Assembly: GCA_946481235.1 (NCBI GenBank)
Contig: CAMLME010000068.1
Location: 1 to 9,814, forward strand
DNA length: 9,814 nucleotides
Source: an uncultured Methylobacillus sp.
Lineage (GTDB): Bacteria; Pseudomonadota; Gammaproteobacteria; Burkholderiales; Methylophilaceae
Direction: 5' to 3'
This document shows positions 1-9,069 of the stretch, piece after piece. The position numbers and the translations under genes are program-made. The notes under the pieces were generated by a model. The model ran no database searches and was not told the origin of the DNA. It saw only the letters and a program-made list of their open reading frames with translations. Each line of letters begins with the position of its first letter. Within the stretch, counting starts at the first letter, position 1.

Positions 1-116
1 GCCTCGACCGCGACGAAAGCGATGTTGAGCGCGATGCCGATACCGAACGCGCGATGGTGCGTATTGACGTGGCTATGATCATGGTGATGATCGTGGCCGT
101 GATGATGACCGCTCAA
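1..116 (-). CDS. Cation diffusion facilitator (CzcD/ZitB-like) efflux transporter, N-terminal fragment
   Basis: Only the first 38 codons are present; the gene runs off the left edge. The translation starts MSGHHHGHDHHHDHSHV, a dense histidine/aspartate cluster, then enters a hydrophobic stretch (FGIGIALNIAFVAVE) that matches the start of transmembrane helix 1 in the CDF family. CDF proteins are inner-membrane exporters of Zn(II), Co(II), Cd(II) or similar ions driven by proton exchange, and His-rich N-termini are common in them and are thought to bind the metal. The start is inferred to be TTG at 116-114, because a GGAG ribosome binding site lies 8 bases upstream and no in-frame ATG is available. 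The frame stays open further upstream, so a longer start cannot be formally excluded. The gene is transcribed away from the DUF58 gene. Family is likely, but the metal and subfamily cannot be told from this fragment. Confidence 0.72.
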   Translation of the reverse strand, partial: MSGHHHGHDHHHDHSHVNTHHRAFGIGIALNIAFVAVE

Positions 117-181
117 GTATTTTTCTCCGGTAAATGACGGGATAATAGCGCCATGCAAACCCCTGCCCCGTCCAACGCGTA
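117..181. promoter_or_regulatory. Divergent intergenic region with overlapping -10-like elements and a possible leader mini-ORF
   Basis: These 65 bases separate two divergent genes. GATAAT at 141-146 could be a plus-strand -10 element. The overlapping complement TATTAT (147-142) could be a minus-strand -10, placing a start about 20 bases before the TTG codon of the CDF gene. No good -35 box is seen for either direction, so the promoter call is weak. A nine-codon ORF, ATG at 153 to TAA at 180-182 (MQTPAPSNA), ends exactly on the ATG of the DUF58 gene (TAATG), which itself lacks a visible ribosome binding site. Confidence 0.3.
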
Positions 182-1158
182 ATGGTATCACTCAAGCTGC
201 CCGAGAACGCCGTCACGCGCGCCTTGCGCGACTGGAAAACACTGCTGCGTACCGCGCGCCCGATCAGCCGGGTGGCGGTGCTCGGCAGGCGCTACATCTA
301 CATTTTGCCCACCCGGCAAGGAATTCTGTTTGCAGTCGTGCTGGTCTGCATGCTGATCGGCTCGATCAATTACGCGCTCAATCTTGGTTTCGTGCTGACT
401 TTCCTGCTCGCCGGGCTGGGTGTGATCGCGATGCTGCATACCTGGCGCAACCTCGCCGAACTAACGATGGAAGCGGGCAAGACGCTGCCTGTCTTTGCCG
501 GTGAAGCAGCCCGTTTCAACCTGATTGCGACCGATAATCACCTACGTGCGCGCTATGCCATCGCAGCCTCCTGCGCCGAGCTGCCGCCGGTGCTTTTCGA
601 TATCCCCGCCGATGGCCGCAGTGAATTCGCGCTTGCCGTCCCCAGTACGCGGCGCGGCTGGCTGGCCCCCGGCCGCCTGACGGTGCATACCGAATTCCCG
701 CTGGGCTTGTTTCATGCGTGGTCGTATGTAGAGCTGGAAAACCGCTGCCTGATCTATCCCCACCCCGCTCCGCCAGAAAGCATGCCTCCGCTTTCGGGCG
801 ACAGCGGCATGACCGGCAGCCATGCGACGGCCAGCGGCGACGACGATTTTTCCGGCCTGCGTCATTACCAGCATGGCGATTCCCTGCGGCGCATCGACTG
901 GAAGGCATCCGCCCGTGAGCAAGGCATGTTTACCAAGCAGTTTCAGGGCGCGAGCAGCGTGCTGCTGTGGTTGGACTGGCAACTGGCGGAAGGCGATACC
1001 GAAACCCGGATTTCGCAGCTCACGCGCTGGACGCTGGATGCCCATGCGGGCGGCCTGACCTTCGGCCTGCGCATGCCGGGCGTCGAGATTCCGCCGGATT
1101 CCGGGGAGCCGCATTTCCGCCGCTGCCTAGAAACACTGGCGCTTTTCGGGCTGCCGCA

Positions 1159-1162
<4 letters not shown>
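182..1162 (+). CDS. DUF58 domain membrane protein
   Basis: A 326-residue protein. Two hydrophobic helices lie close together near residues 47-66 and 69-87, leaving most of the chain after them on one side of the membrane. The conserved DUF58 signature is clear at about residues 224-241, including GLRHYQHGDSLRRIDWKAS (the family pattern is a G-x-R-x-Y-x-x-GD-x-x-R-x-I-x-W block). DUF58 proteins usually sit between a MoxR AAA+ ATPase and a DUF3488/transglutaminase protein; their biochemical role is unknown, and chaperone-like or cell-envelope roles have been proposed. Here the transglutaminase partner follows with ATGA overlap at 1159-1162, but no moxR gene lies directly upstream, where a divergent CDF gene sits instead. 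The start at 182 is the first possible one, as the frame has a TAG at 146-148. It has no Shine-Dalgarno sequence. Family assignment is secure; function is not. Confidence 0.9.
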
Positions 1163-3723
<2,561 letters not shown>

Positions 3724-3731
3724 AGATGCAT

Positions 3732-3738
3732 CCTCCTT
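3732..3738 (-). promoter_or_regulatory. Strong Shine-Dalgarno site of the small membrane protein
   Basis: The minus strand reads AAGGAGG here, 8 bases before the ATG at 3723-3721. It decides the start codon and is the strongest ribosome binding site I noticed in the window, implying high translation of the 64-residue protein. Confidence 0.75.
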
Positions 3739-3752
3739 ACGCCTGATACTTA

Positions 3753-3781
3753 GCAATAACGATGCCACGGCTTAGTTTCAA
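3753..3781 (-). promoter_or_regulatory. Possible sigma-70-type promoter for the small membrane protein
   Basis: On the minus strand, TTGAAA (3781-3776) and TATTGC (3758-3753) are separated by 17 bases, the ideal spacing. The -35 is good (5 of 6 to TTGACA) but the -10 is poor (3 of 6 to TATAAT). A start near 3746 would give a leader of about 23 bases holding the strong ribosome binding site. It lies just downstream of the 3804-3834 terminator that isolates it from the BI-1 gene. Confidence 0.35.
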
Positions 3782-3803
3782 GTCGATGACAATTGCAGAC
3801 AAT

Positions 3804-3834
3804 AAAAAACCCGCCTTTCGGCGGGTTCTTTTTT
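3804..3834. terminator. Bidirectional intrinsic terminator
   Basis: A perfect 8-base-pair stem, AACCCGCC (3808-3815) with GGCGGGTT (3820-3827), encloses a four-base loop. On the minus strand the loop is a stable GAAA tetraloop and the stem is followed by TTTTATT, ending the BI-1 transcript shortly after its stop codon at 3851. On the plus strand the stem is followed by CTTTTTT (3828-3834), which would stop the transcript coming from tadA. No other terminator is seen between the tadA stop and this point, so it probably serves both convergent units. Confidence 0.88.
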
Positions 3835-3850
3835 ACGGAAAGGCCTGCGG

Positions 3851-4543
3851 TCAGTCGCGTTCGCCCAGCAGCGCCATCAGCAGTTGCAGCAGGTTGACGA
3901 ACAGGTTGTAGATGTCCAGGTAAATCGCCAGCGTTGCCATCACGTAGTTGGTTTCGCCGCCAGTCACTACACGGCTCACGTCGTACAGGATGAAGCCGGA
4001 GAACAACAGCACGGCCACGCCGGACATTGCCAGTGCGAGCGCCGGGATCTGAAAGAACATGTTGGCAAGCATGGCGACGATCAGCAGGATCAGGCCGACC
4101 ATCAGGAAGTTGCCCATGAAGCTGAAGTCCTTCTTGGTAGTCGTCGCAATCCCGGCCAGCGTCAGGAAGATAATGCCGGTGCCACCAGCCGCGAGGCCTA
4201 CCAATTGCGCACCATTCTTCAGGTTCAGCGCGACCTGGAGGATAGGGCCAAGCATTACGCCCATCAGTCCGGTCAGGACCAGCAGCAGAACCACGCCCAG
4301 GGAAGAGTTGCGGTTGGCCTGGATGCCGAAGAACAGGCCGAACATCAAGGCCAACGCGCCCACGGTATACATGATCGGATGCTGAGCAGCCCATGCGAAA
4401 TTCATTGTCATGCCGACCATCGCGCCGATGACCGTCGGGATCATCGTGATGCCCAGCAGCATATAGGTGTTGCGCAGAACCTTGTGCGCGCCTGCGGCGA
4501 GCGTGGTACCAGCGGTATTTGCGACTTGATAATCGGATTGCAT
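3851..4543 (-). CDS. Bax inhibitor-1/YccA family inner-membrane protein
   Basis: A 230-residue protein with about seven transmembrane helices covering residues 27 to the C-terminus. The family hallmarks are present near the end: SGFILYDVSRVV (Asp188) and LAIYLDIYNLFVNLLQLL (Asp210). These two acidic residues correspond to the paired aspartates that gate the pH-sensitive calcium leak in the Bacillus homologue YetJ. In E. coli, family members interact with the FtsH protease (YccA) or affect membrane homeostasis; the role here is not shown. The start at 4543 (MQSDYQVANT) is chosen because it gives the usual family N-terminus. A weak GAGG lies 12 bases upstream, and longer starts run into the neighbouring gene. 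It is followed at once by a strong terminator and may be transcribed from its own promoter. Confidence 0.92.
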   Translation of the reverse strand: MQSDYQVANTAGTTLAAGAHKVLRNTYMLLGITMIPTVIGAMVGMTMNFAWAAQHPIMYTVGALALMFGLFFGIQANRNSSLGVVLLLVLTGLMGVMLGPILQVALNLKNGAQLVGLAAGGTGIIFLTLAGIATTTKKDFSFMGNFLMVGLILLIVAMLANMFFQIPALALAMSGVAVLLFSGFILYDVSRVVTGGETNYVMATLAIYLDIYNLFVNLLQLLMALLGERD

Positions 4544-4609
4544 AGTAGGGTTAAACCTCATGTTATTGGAACTGCGGATAAGACTAGCGGAAGGCTGAAG
4601 AAGTTTCAA

Positions 4610-4626
4610 GCGCGAGCTAGCCGCGC
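4610..4626. other. Short GC-rich inverted repeat after the FliD-like gene
   Basis: GCGCG (4610-4614) and CGCGC (4622-4626) can form a 5-base-pair stem around a 7-base loop containing the palindrome GCTAGC. It begins 2 bases after the stop codon of the upstream minus-strand gene and sits where transcription from the TATAAT at 4633-4628 would start. There is no proper T-run, so it is at best a weak terminator; an operator or a chance repeat is equally possible. Confidence 0.25.
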
Positions 4627-4627
4627 G

Positions 4628-4633
4628 ATTATA
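4628..4633 (-). promoter_or_regulatory. Candidate -10 element for the BI-1 gene
   Basis: The minus strand has an exact TATAAT, overlapping the stop codon of the upstream FliD-like gene. A start near 4621 would give a leader of about 78 bases before the BI-1 ATG. No matching -35 box is visible at 16-18 bases, so the element would need an activator or may be chance. Confidence 0.3.
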
Positions 4634-5390
4634 GCGTGGAGACGTTGAAATAAGTGGTGACCGCATTGCGTGCGGCGAAACTACCGGCATTGGCAAGCTG
4701 CGCCGCCAACAACTGGCGGAAACTCTCGCGGGCGTCCTGCTGCGAACGCTGCTGTTCGCGTACTTCCTCGTTGGCAATTGCCTGCCGCACCGCTTGCGCT
4801 TGCTGCGTGCTGTTGGTTTCCGACTGAGCGGTCGTGCCGTTCAGCTGCTGTTCTGCCACGCGACCGATACGATCGGAAAGTTCATTCAGCGCAGACTGCG
4901 CCTCAGACGGGTTTGACTGGAGCGATTGATCCAGCTGCCGCTGGTTGACGGTAAACGTACCGTCCTGCTGCGTGGCGATGCCCAACCGCTGCAGCGCATT
5001 CACGCCGTCCTGGGTGGTCGTGTTCTCAGCGGTATTGCGCACTTCATTAAGCGCTTGTTGCGGCCGGCGGTCGGCGCTGCTCGTATCGGCGGTACGCACA
5101 GTCTGGTTCAGCGCATTAAGCGACTGCACCACCCCCTGTACGGCGTTTCTGAATTCGGACAGCGCGGGAGGGTTGTTGAGATTGCGTGCCGTCTCGGTCG
5201 AGGTCCGCAGATCCTCCAGCGCCAGCTTGGTACGTCCGAAATCGCTAAGCTGGGTACGGCTGCTGCTATTTACATCCTCGCGCGGCAATGCCTGTAGCGG
5301 ATTCTGGTTTCTCTGCCCAGCATCAGCCTGCGCCTGTGTGGCTGCGGCGCCAATGACATTCTGATTGAGAGAAACGCTGGAAACGGCCAC
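4629..5390 (-). CDS. Hypothetical protein with FliD-like and FlgD-like motifs
   Basis: A 253-residue hydrophilic protein very rich in Gln, Asn, Ser, Thr and Ala, with no Cys or Trp, no signal peptide and no membrane helix. Three stretches resemble axial flagellar proteins. LSDFGRTKLALEDLRTS (about 48-64) looks like the FliD N-terminal helix. LQRLGIATQQDGTFTVNQ (about 133-150), followed by RQLDQSLQSNP, follows the FliD C-terminal pattern LGI-x-DGTL-x-L-D-x-x-x-L-x-x-AL-x-x-NP. SFRQLLAAQLANAG (about 223-236) resembles the FlgD segment FLKLLVAQL. At 253 residues it is much shorter than a typical FliD and lacks its large middle domain. The start is GTG at 5390, with GGAG 8 bases upstream. No flagellar gene is nearby. 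It could be a filament-cap or rod-like accessory, or a protein that has borrowed the coiled-coil ends. The function is not established. Confidence 0.75.
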   Translation of the reverse strand: MAVSSVSLNQNVIGAAATQAQADAGQRNQNPLQALPREDVNSSSRTQLSDFGRTKLALEDLRTSTETARNLNNPPALSEFRNAVQGVVQSLNALNQTVRTADTSSADRRPQQALNEVRNTAENTTTQDGVNALQRLGIATQQDGTFTVNQRQLDQSLQSNPSEAQSALNELSDRIGRVAEQQLNGTTAQSETNSTQQAQAVRQAIANEEVREQQRSQQDARESFRQLLAAQLANAGSFAARNAVTTYFNVSTL

Positions 5391-5458
5391 TTACATGACT
5401 CCGTTGTAGACAGTGGGAAGTTACTCCCTTTCCCGAAGCAAATCAATCAGATCGCGCA

Positions 5459-6511
5459 TCATACGGGAAATTTTAGCGCCCCCTCGGTAACGCCGATTTC
5501 GGATACGGTGCGCAATGCGTGAACGAACTCTGCATTTTCATGCAATTCCACCAGCGTAGCCGGATGCAGCTTACCGTGCATGCGCGCCAGCCGCGCCAGG
5601 CTGACCGCGGAAATCTTCCATTCCAGATTGCTCAACAGTTCGTCCGCGAGGTCTGGTCGATTGCACAGCAGCACCATGTCGCAGCCAGCGTTGAGCGCGG
5701 CCAGGGCGCGTTGCGTCACGTCGCCGGCCACCACCGCACCTTCCATCGACAGATCATCGCTGAAGATCACGCCATTGAACTCCAGGCGCTGGCGCAGCAC
5801 CTTCTGTAGCCAGCGTTCGGAAAAACCAGCCGGCTTGTCGTCCACCTTCGGGTAGATCACATGCGCAGGCATGATGGCCGGCAAACCGTCGTCTATCATC
5901 TGGCGGAAAGGCTGCATGTCCTCTTCGGCAATACGGTCGAACTCGCGCTCGTCCACTGGGATCGCCACATGCGAATCGGCGGCGACGAATCCATGGCCGG
6001 GGAAATGCTTGCCCACCGCTGCCATACCGCCGCGCTTGAGGCCATGCATGAGTGAGCGCGACAGCTCGGTGATGGCGTGGATGTTGCGATGGAACGCCCG
6101 GTCGCCGATCACGCCACTGTTGCCGTAGTCGATGTCCAGCACCGGGGTAAAGCTGAAATCCACGCCGTAGGCACGCAGCTCCGCCGCCAGCACCCAACCC
6201 GCCTCTTCCGCCAGTTGTCGTGCGCGGCGGGGATTGGTGTCCCATATCTTGCCAAGCTCGCGCATCGGCGGGATGCGCGTAAACCCTTCGCGGAAGCGCT
6301 GCACGCGTCCGCCTTCGTGGTCTACCGCGATCAGCAGCGGCGGCTGGCGCACGGCATGAATCGCCGACGTCAGCGCCTTGAGCTGTTCCGGACTCTTGTA
6401 ATTCCGCGAAAACAGGATGATGCCGCCGACCAGCGGATGCTGCAGGCGGCGAATATCGTTTTCGTTGAGTTCGGTGCCCTCGATATCGAGCATGACCGGG
6501 CCGAGCGACAT
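5459..6511 (-). CDS. nagZ: Beta-N-acetylhexosaminidase NagZ (GH3)
   Basis: A 350-residue cytoplasmic enzyme, close to the usual length of about 340, that removes N-acetylglucosamine from GlcNAc-anhydroMurNAc-peptides during peptidoglycan recycling. Its product can act as an inducer of AmpC beta-lactamase in bacteria that have AmpR. The glycoside hydrolase family 3 signatures are complete: [12 protein letters not shown] (62-73), the loop GKHFPGHG (167-174) with the acid/base dyad Asp179/His181 in DSH, and the nucleophile Asp252 in [10 protein letters not shown]. No signal peptide is seen. The start at 6511 has AAGGA 6-7 bases upstream, located over the stop codon of the preceding permease gene; the gap is only 9 bases, so it is almost certainly co-transcribed with the peptide transporter. 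Confidence 0.95.
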   Translation of the reverse strand: MSLGPVMLDIEGTELNENDIRRLQHPLVGGIILFSRNYKSPEQLKALTSAIHAVRQPPLLIAVDHEGGRVQRFREGFTRIPPMRELGKIWDTNPRRARQLAEEAGWVLAAELRAYGVDFSFTPVLDIDYGNSGVIGDRAFHRNIHAITELSRSLMHGLKRGGMAAVGKHFPGHGFVAADSHVAIPVDEREFDRIAEEDMQPFRQMIDDGLPAIMPAHVIYPKVDDKPAGFSERWLQKVLRQRLEFNGVIFSDDLSMEGAVVAGDVTQRALAALNAGCDMVLLCNRPDLADELLSNLEWKISAVSLARLARMHGKLHPATLVELHENAEFVHALRTVSEIGVTEGALKFPV

Positions 6512-6520
6512 GGTGGTTCC

Positions 6521-7306
6521 TTATCTTCTGACGTCTAGAGTATCGCGCAGTGTATCGCCCAACACGTTGACCGCCAACACCAGCGACATCAGGCTGACAC
6601 CCACCGCCAGCACGTAATGCGGCGCGACCAGCAGATAACGCACGCCGTCGCGCAGCATGGAGCCCCAGGAGGCATGCGGCGGCTGGATACCGAGGCCGAG
6701 GAAGGACAGGCTGGCTTCGGCGACGATCAGGCTGGCAATGCTGAAGGTCGCTTCCACCAGCAAAGGCGCCATGAGCAAGGGCAGCATATGTCGGAACAGG
6801 ATACGCGGTGTGGTCGCCCCCAAAACTTGCGCCGCCAGCACATGCTGCCTGCCACGCAGGGACAAGGCCTGCGCGCGCGTCAGCCGGGCGTAGCCTACCC
6901 ACGAGGTCAGGCACAGTGCGAGGATAAGGTTGTTGAGGCCCGGCCCGAGCACGGCGGCAAAGGCAATCGCCAGCAGGATGCCGGGGAAAGCGAGAAATAC
7001 GTCGGTCACGTGCATCAGCCCGCGATCCACCCAGCCGCCGTAATAACCGGCAATCAGGCCGAGTGCTGTGCCGAAAGTCATCGTCGCGGCCGTGACCAGC
7101 ATGGCGACTGTCAACGAGACTTCCGCGCCGGCGATCAGGCGGGCGAATATGTCGCGGCCGAGGTCGTCGTTGCCCAGCCAGGACTGGAACGAAGGTACAG
7201 CGAGTATGCGATCGAGGTCGATGGCATCCGGCTGAAAGCCGAGCCAGGGCGCCGCGACGGCGACGATCAGCCAGAAAAGCAGGACTGCCAACGGCCAGTG
7301 CTTCAT
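6521..7306 (-). CDS. Peptide ABC transporter permease, DppC/OppC type
   Basis: A 261-residue inner-membrane permease of the binding-protein-dependent family. It has an N-terminal helix (about 7-21), the DppC/OppC signature SWLGNDDLGRDIFARLIAGA (42-61), five further helices, and the cytoplasmic EAA loop around 155-178 (HVLAAQVLGATTPRILFRHM) that docks on the ATPase. The start at 7306 is chosen because its ATG overlaps the stop of the DppB-like gene (ATGA), the usual arrangement for a permease pair; a longer start would overlap that gene by nearly 100 bases. Peptides, murein peptides or nickel complexes are typical cargo; the operon context favours murein-derived peptides, which is inference. 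Confidence 0.92.
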   Translation of the reverse strand: MKHWPLAVLLFWLIVAVAAPWLGFQPDAIDLDRILAVPSFQSWLGNDDLGRDIFARLIAGAEVSLTVAMLVTAATMTFGTALGLIAGYYGGWVDRGLMHVTDVFLAFPGILLAIAFAAVLGPGLNNLILALCLTSWVGYARLTRAQALSLRGRQHVLAAQVLGATTPRILFRHMLPLLMAPLLVEATFSIASLIVAEASLSFLGLGIQPPHASWGSMLRDGVRYLLVAPHYVLAVGVSLMSLVLAVNVLGDTLRDTLDVRR

Positions 7307-8214
7307 TGTGAAAAACGCACCCTGGGATCGAGTCGCGAGTATGCAAGATCCGTAAGCAGGTTGACCAGCACGTAAGTCAACGCAATGACCAGCACGCAAG
7401 CCTGGGTGACCGGGTAATCGCGCTTCTCGATGGATTCCACCAGCAGTCGCCCAACCCCTTCCCAGCCAAACACGGTTTCCGTGATGACCGCCCCGGCCAG
7501 CAACGAGCCCAATTGCAGACCGACCACCGTTACTACCGGCAACAGCGCGGCTTTCAGTGCATGCCGCAGGATGACGGTGCGCTCCGGCAGGCCCTTGGCA
7601 CGGGCGGTGCGTACGAAATCCTCATGCAGTACTTCCAGCATACTGGCGCGTGTCATGCGGGTGAGGATCGCGGCCAACCCGCTTGCCAGCGTCAATGCGG
7701 GGAGAACGATGGAACCGCCGTTTTCCATGCCGCTCACAGGCAACCAGCCCAGCCACAGTGCGAATACCAGCATCAATAGCGGCCCCAGCCAGAAATGCGG
7801 CATCGCGGACAAGGTCAACGCCGATAGCGTCGCCAGCCGGTCAGGCCAGCGCAAATGGTTGAGCGCGGCCACTATGCCCAATGGCAGGCCGATAGCCAAA
7901 GCGATAGCCAGTGACAGCAAAGCCAGCCGGGCTGTTGCGGGAATCCGTTCGGCCAATAATTCGGAAATCGGTACCTGGCTATGGATGGAACGGCCGAAAT
8001 CGCCTTGTGCCAGATTGGACAGATATGTCAGAAACTGCGCCGGCAGTGGCTGATCCAGCCCCAGTTCCGCACGCAACGCACTGCGGTCGGCCGTGGATGC
8101 GGATTCGCCCAGCATCACCTCAACCGGATCGCCCGGCACCAAGTGCACCAGCAGGAAGGTCAGCAACAGCACGCCGAATACTACCGGCAAGACGGCCAGG
8201 AGGCGCTTCAACAT
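7303..8214 (-). CDS. Peptide ABC transporter permease, DppB/OppB type
   Basis: A 303-residue inner-membrane permease that should pair with the DppC-like protein encoded next. Visible are the N-terminal helix with the family hallmark LLVHLVPGDPVEVMLG (21-36), the LGLDQPLPAQF segment (51-61), six predicted helices, and the EAA loop at about 198-220 (EDFVRTARAKGLPERTVILR). The ending DLAYSRLDPRVRF is characteristic of DppB-type proteins. Length is slightly under the usual 305-340. The start at 8214 lies 2 bases after the stop of the YkuD gene and the end overlaps the DppC-like gene by 4 bases. No ATPase gene is adjacent on the visible side; it may lie upstream of the binding protein, outside the window, or be shared with another transporter. 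Confidence 0.93.
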   Translation of the reverse strand: MLKRLLAVLPVVFGVLLLTFLLVHLVPGDPVEVMLGESASTADRSALRAELGLDQPLPAQFLTYLSNLAQGDFGRSIHSQVPISELLAERIPATARLALLSLAIALAIGLPLGIVAALNHLRWPDRLATLSALTLSAMPHFWLGPLLMLVFALWLGWLPVSGMENGGSIVLPALTLASGLAAILTRMTRASMLEVLHEDFVRTARAKGLPERTVILRHALKAALLPVVTVVGLQLGSLLAGAVITETVFGWEGVGRLLVESIEKRDYPVTQACVLVIALTYVLVNLLTDLAYSRLDPRVRFSQ

Positions 8215-8216
8215 GC

Positions 8217-8693
8217 TCAGCGAATAACCACGGGGGTACCTGCCGGCACCCGCTCGAACAATTCAATGACATCCGAATTGCGCATGCGGATGCAGCCATG
8301 TGAACGGGCGATGCCCATAGGCTCGCTGTCCGGCGTGCCATGGATATAGATATAGCGTTGCATGCTGTCGACGTCGCCCAGCCGGTTCACTCCCGGTTCG
8401 CAGCCGGAGAGCCACAGGATGCGCGTCAGTATCCAGTCGCGCCCGGGATGTTGCTCGGCGAGTTCCGGCGACCAGGTTTCGCCCGTCGGACGGCGGCCGA
8501 TGAACACGGAGCCAAGCGGTTTCCCGGCGCCGATCTTCGCACGCACGATATGTCGTCCGCGCGGCGTGCATAAGGAGTTCTTGCGCTCGCCTGGACCATT
8601 GGCGGCAGTGGAGACGGAATACTCGGCCAGCACCGCGCCCGCGTCGTCCAGCAGGCGCAGGTGTTGCTCGGCAATGGAGATATCAATGAACAC
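8217..8693 (-). CDS. YkuD-fold L,D-transpeptidase-family protein without signal peptide (candidate cytoplasmic L,D-carboxypeptidase)
   Basis: A 158-residue protein that is little more than one YkuD domain. It opens directly with the first strand (FIDISIAEQHLRLLDD) and carries the active site His118-Gly, then SHGCIRM with His132 and catalytic Cys134. There is no signal peptide, lipobox or membrane helix, which is unusual: classical L,D-transpeptidases act in the periplasm. A signal-less YkuD class, exemplified by ElsL of Acinetobacter baumannii, works in the cytoplasm as an L,D-carboxypeptidase that trims D-Ala from recycled tetrapeptides; with a peptide importer and NagZ in the same operon, this role is the best guess here. 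The start is taken as GTG at 8693, one base after the VOC stop, with no clear ribosome binding site. An ATG at 8723 is possible and would add ten residues without creating a signal peptide. Confidence 0.85.
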   Translation of the reverse strand: MFIDISIAEQHLRLLDDAGAVLAEYSVSTAANGPGERKNSLCTPRGRHIVRAKIGAGKPLGSVFIGRRPTGETWSPELAEQHPGRDWILTRILWLSGCEPGVNRLGDVDSMQRYIYIHGTPDSEPMGIARSHGCIRMRNSDVIELFERVPAGTPVVIR

Positions 8694-8694
8694 G

Positions 8695-9069
8695 TTATTT
8701 GACGGCGGAGAACTCGAACGCATTGCCGTCCGGGTCGCGGCAGAACAGCGCAGCACGGCCGGACTTGCTCATGGTGTAGGGCACGCCCGCCGCCTCCAGC
8801 GCGGCACGCACCGGCTCGACATCATCCACGGAAAACGCGATATGGACGTCGCGGCCGCCGTGCTCAGGGCGCTGAATGCCCTCGTAAGGATTGGGCACCA
8901 CCATCAGGTGCACCTGGTTTTCGCCGATGTCGTACCACACGCCCTCGAACCCGAAATTCGGACGATTGGGGTTGGGTGTGAAGCCAAGCAAACCTTCATA
9001 GAAGGCGCGAGATTTTGCGAGATCGGTGACGATCAGTCCCGTGTGCATCATGCGATTGATTTTAATCAT
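8695..9069 (-). CDS. VOC/glyoxalase-fold protein
   Basis: A 124-residue single-module vicinal oxygen chelate protein. Two beta-alpha-beta-beta-beta units can be traced, from MMHTGLIVTDLAKSRAFYEG (7-26) to DPDGNAFEF (112-120). Likely metal ligands are His9, His54 (NQVHLMV), His76 (RDVHIAFSV) and Glu119. VOC enzymes include glyoxalase I, dioxygenases, epimerases and thiol transferases, so the reaction cannot be named from sequence alone. The start at 9069 has AAAGG 5 bases upstream and overlaps the end of the binding-protein gene by 8 bases; the stop is one base from the YkuD start. This placement inside a transporter operon suggests a role tied to the imported compound, but a general detoxification enzyme carried along is also possible. 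Confidence 0.88.
   Translation of the reverse strand: MIKINRMMHTGLIVTDLAKSRAFYEGLLGFTPNPNRPNFGFEGVWYDIGENQVHLMVVPNPYEGIQRPEHGGRDVHIAFSVDDVEPVRAALEAAGVPYTMSKSGRAALFCRDPDGNAFEFSAVK

Noticed and set aside
70..113. Low-complexity GATCATG/GTGATG run that looks like a short tandem repeat
   Set aside because: It is explained by His and Asp codons of the metal-binding N-terminus of the CDF protein.
542..1114. 190-codon minus-strand open frame opposite the DUF58 gene
   Set aside because: Shadow of a recognised gene in high-GC DNA, with no recognisable motif.
967..1158. Upstream in-frame extension of the transglutaminase from an ATG at 967
   Set aside because: It lies wholly inside the DUF58 gene; the extension is Arg/Gly-rich and unlike a membrane-protein N-terminus, and the ATGA overlap at 1159 is a better start.
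3884..4648. 254-codon plus-strand open frame opposite the BI-1 gene
   Set aside because: It is Gln/His-rich with no domain and mirrors a well-supported seven-helix protein, so it is a shadow.
4544..4777. N-terminal extension of the BI-1 protein to about 4777
   Set aside because: The added residues run antisense-free but out of frame through the end of the FliD-like gene and have no family likeness; BI-1 proteins start near MQSDYQ.
5388..5396. ATG TAA GTG: a start-stop pair directly before the GTG start of the FliD-like gene
   Set aside because: The GGAG site is only 2 bases from this ATG but 8 from the GTG, so the ATG is unlikely to be used; probably chance.
5415..5434. Possible hairpin GGGAAG / CTTTCCC between nagZ and the FliD-like gene
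   Set aside because: The stem is short, needs a bulge and has no T-run; not convincing as a terminator.
5754..7346. 530-codon open frame on the minus strand spanning nagZ and the DppC-like gene
   Set aside because: It is out of frame with two clearly recognised genes, is rich in Arg, Ala and Pro, and shows no domain; it is a high-GC shadow.
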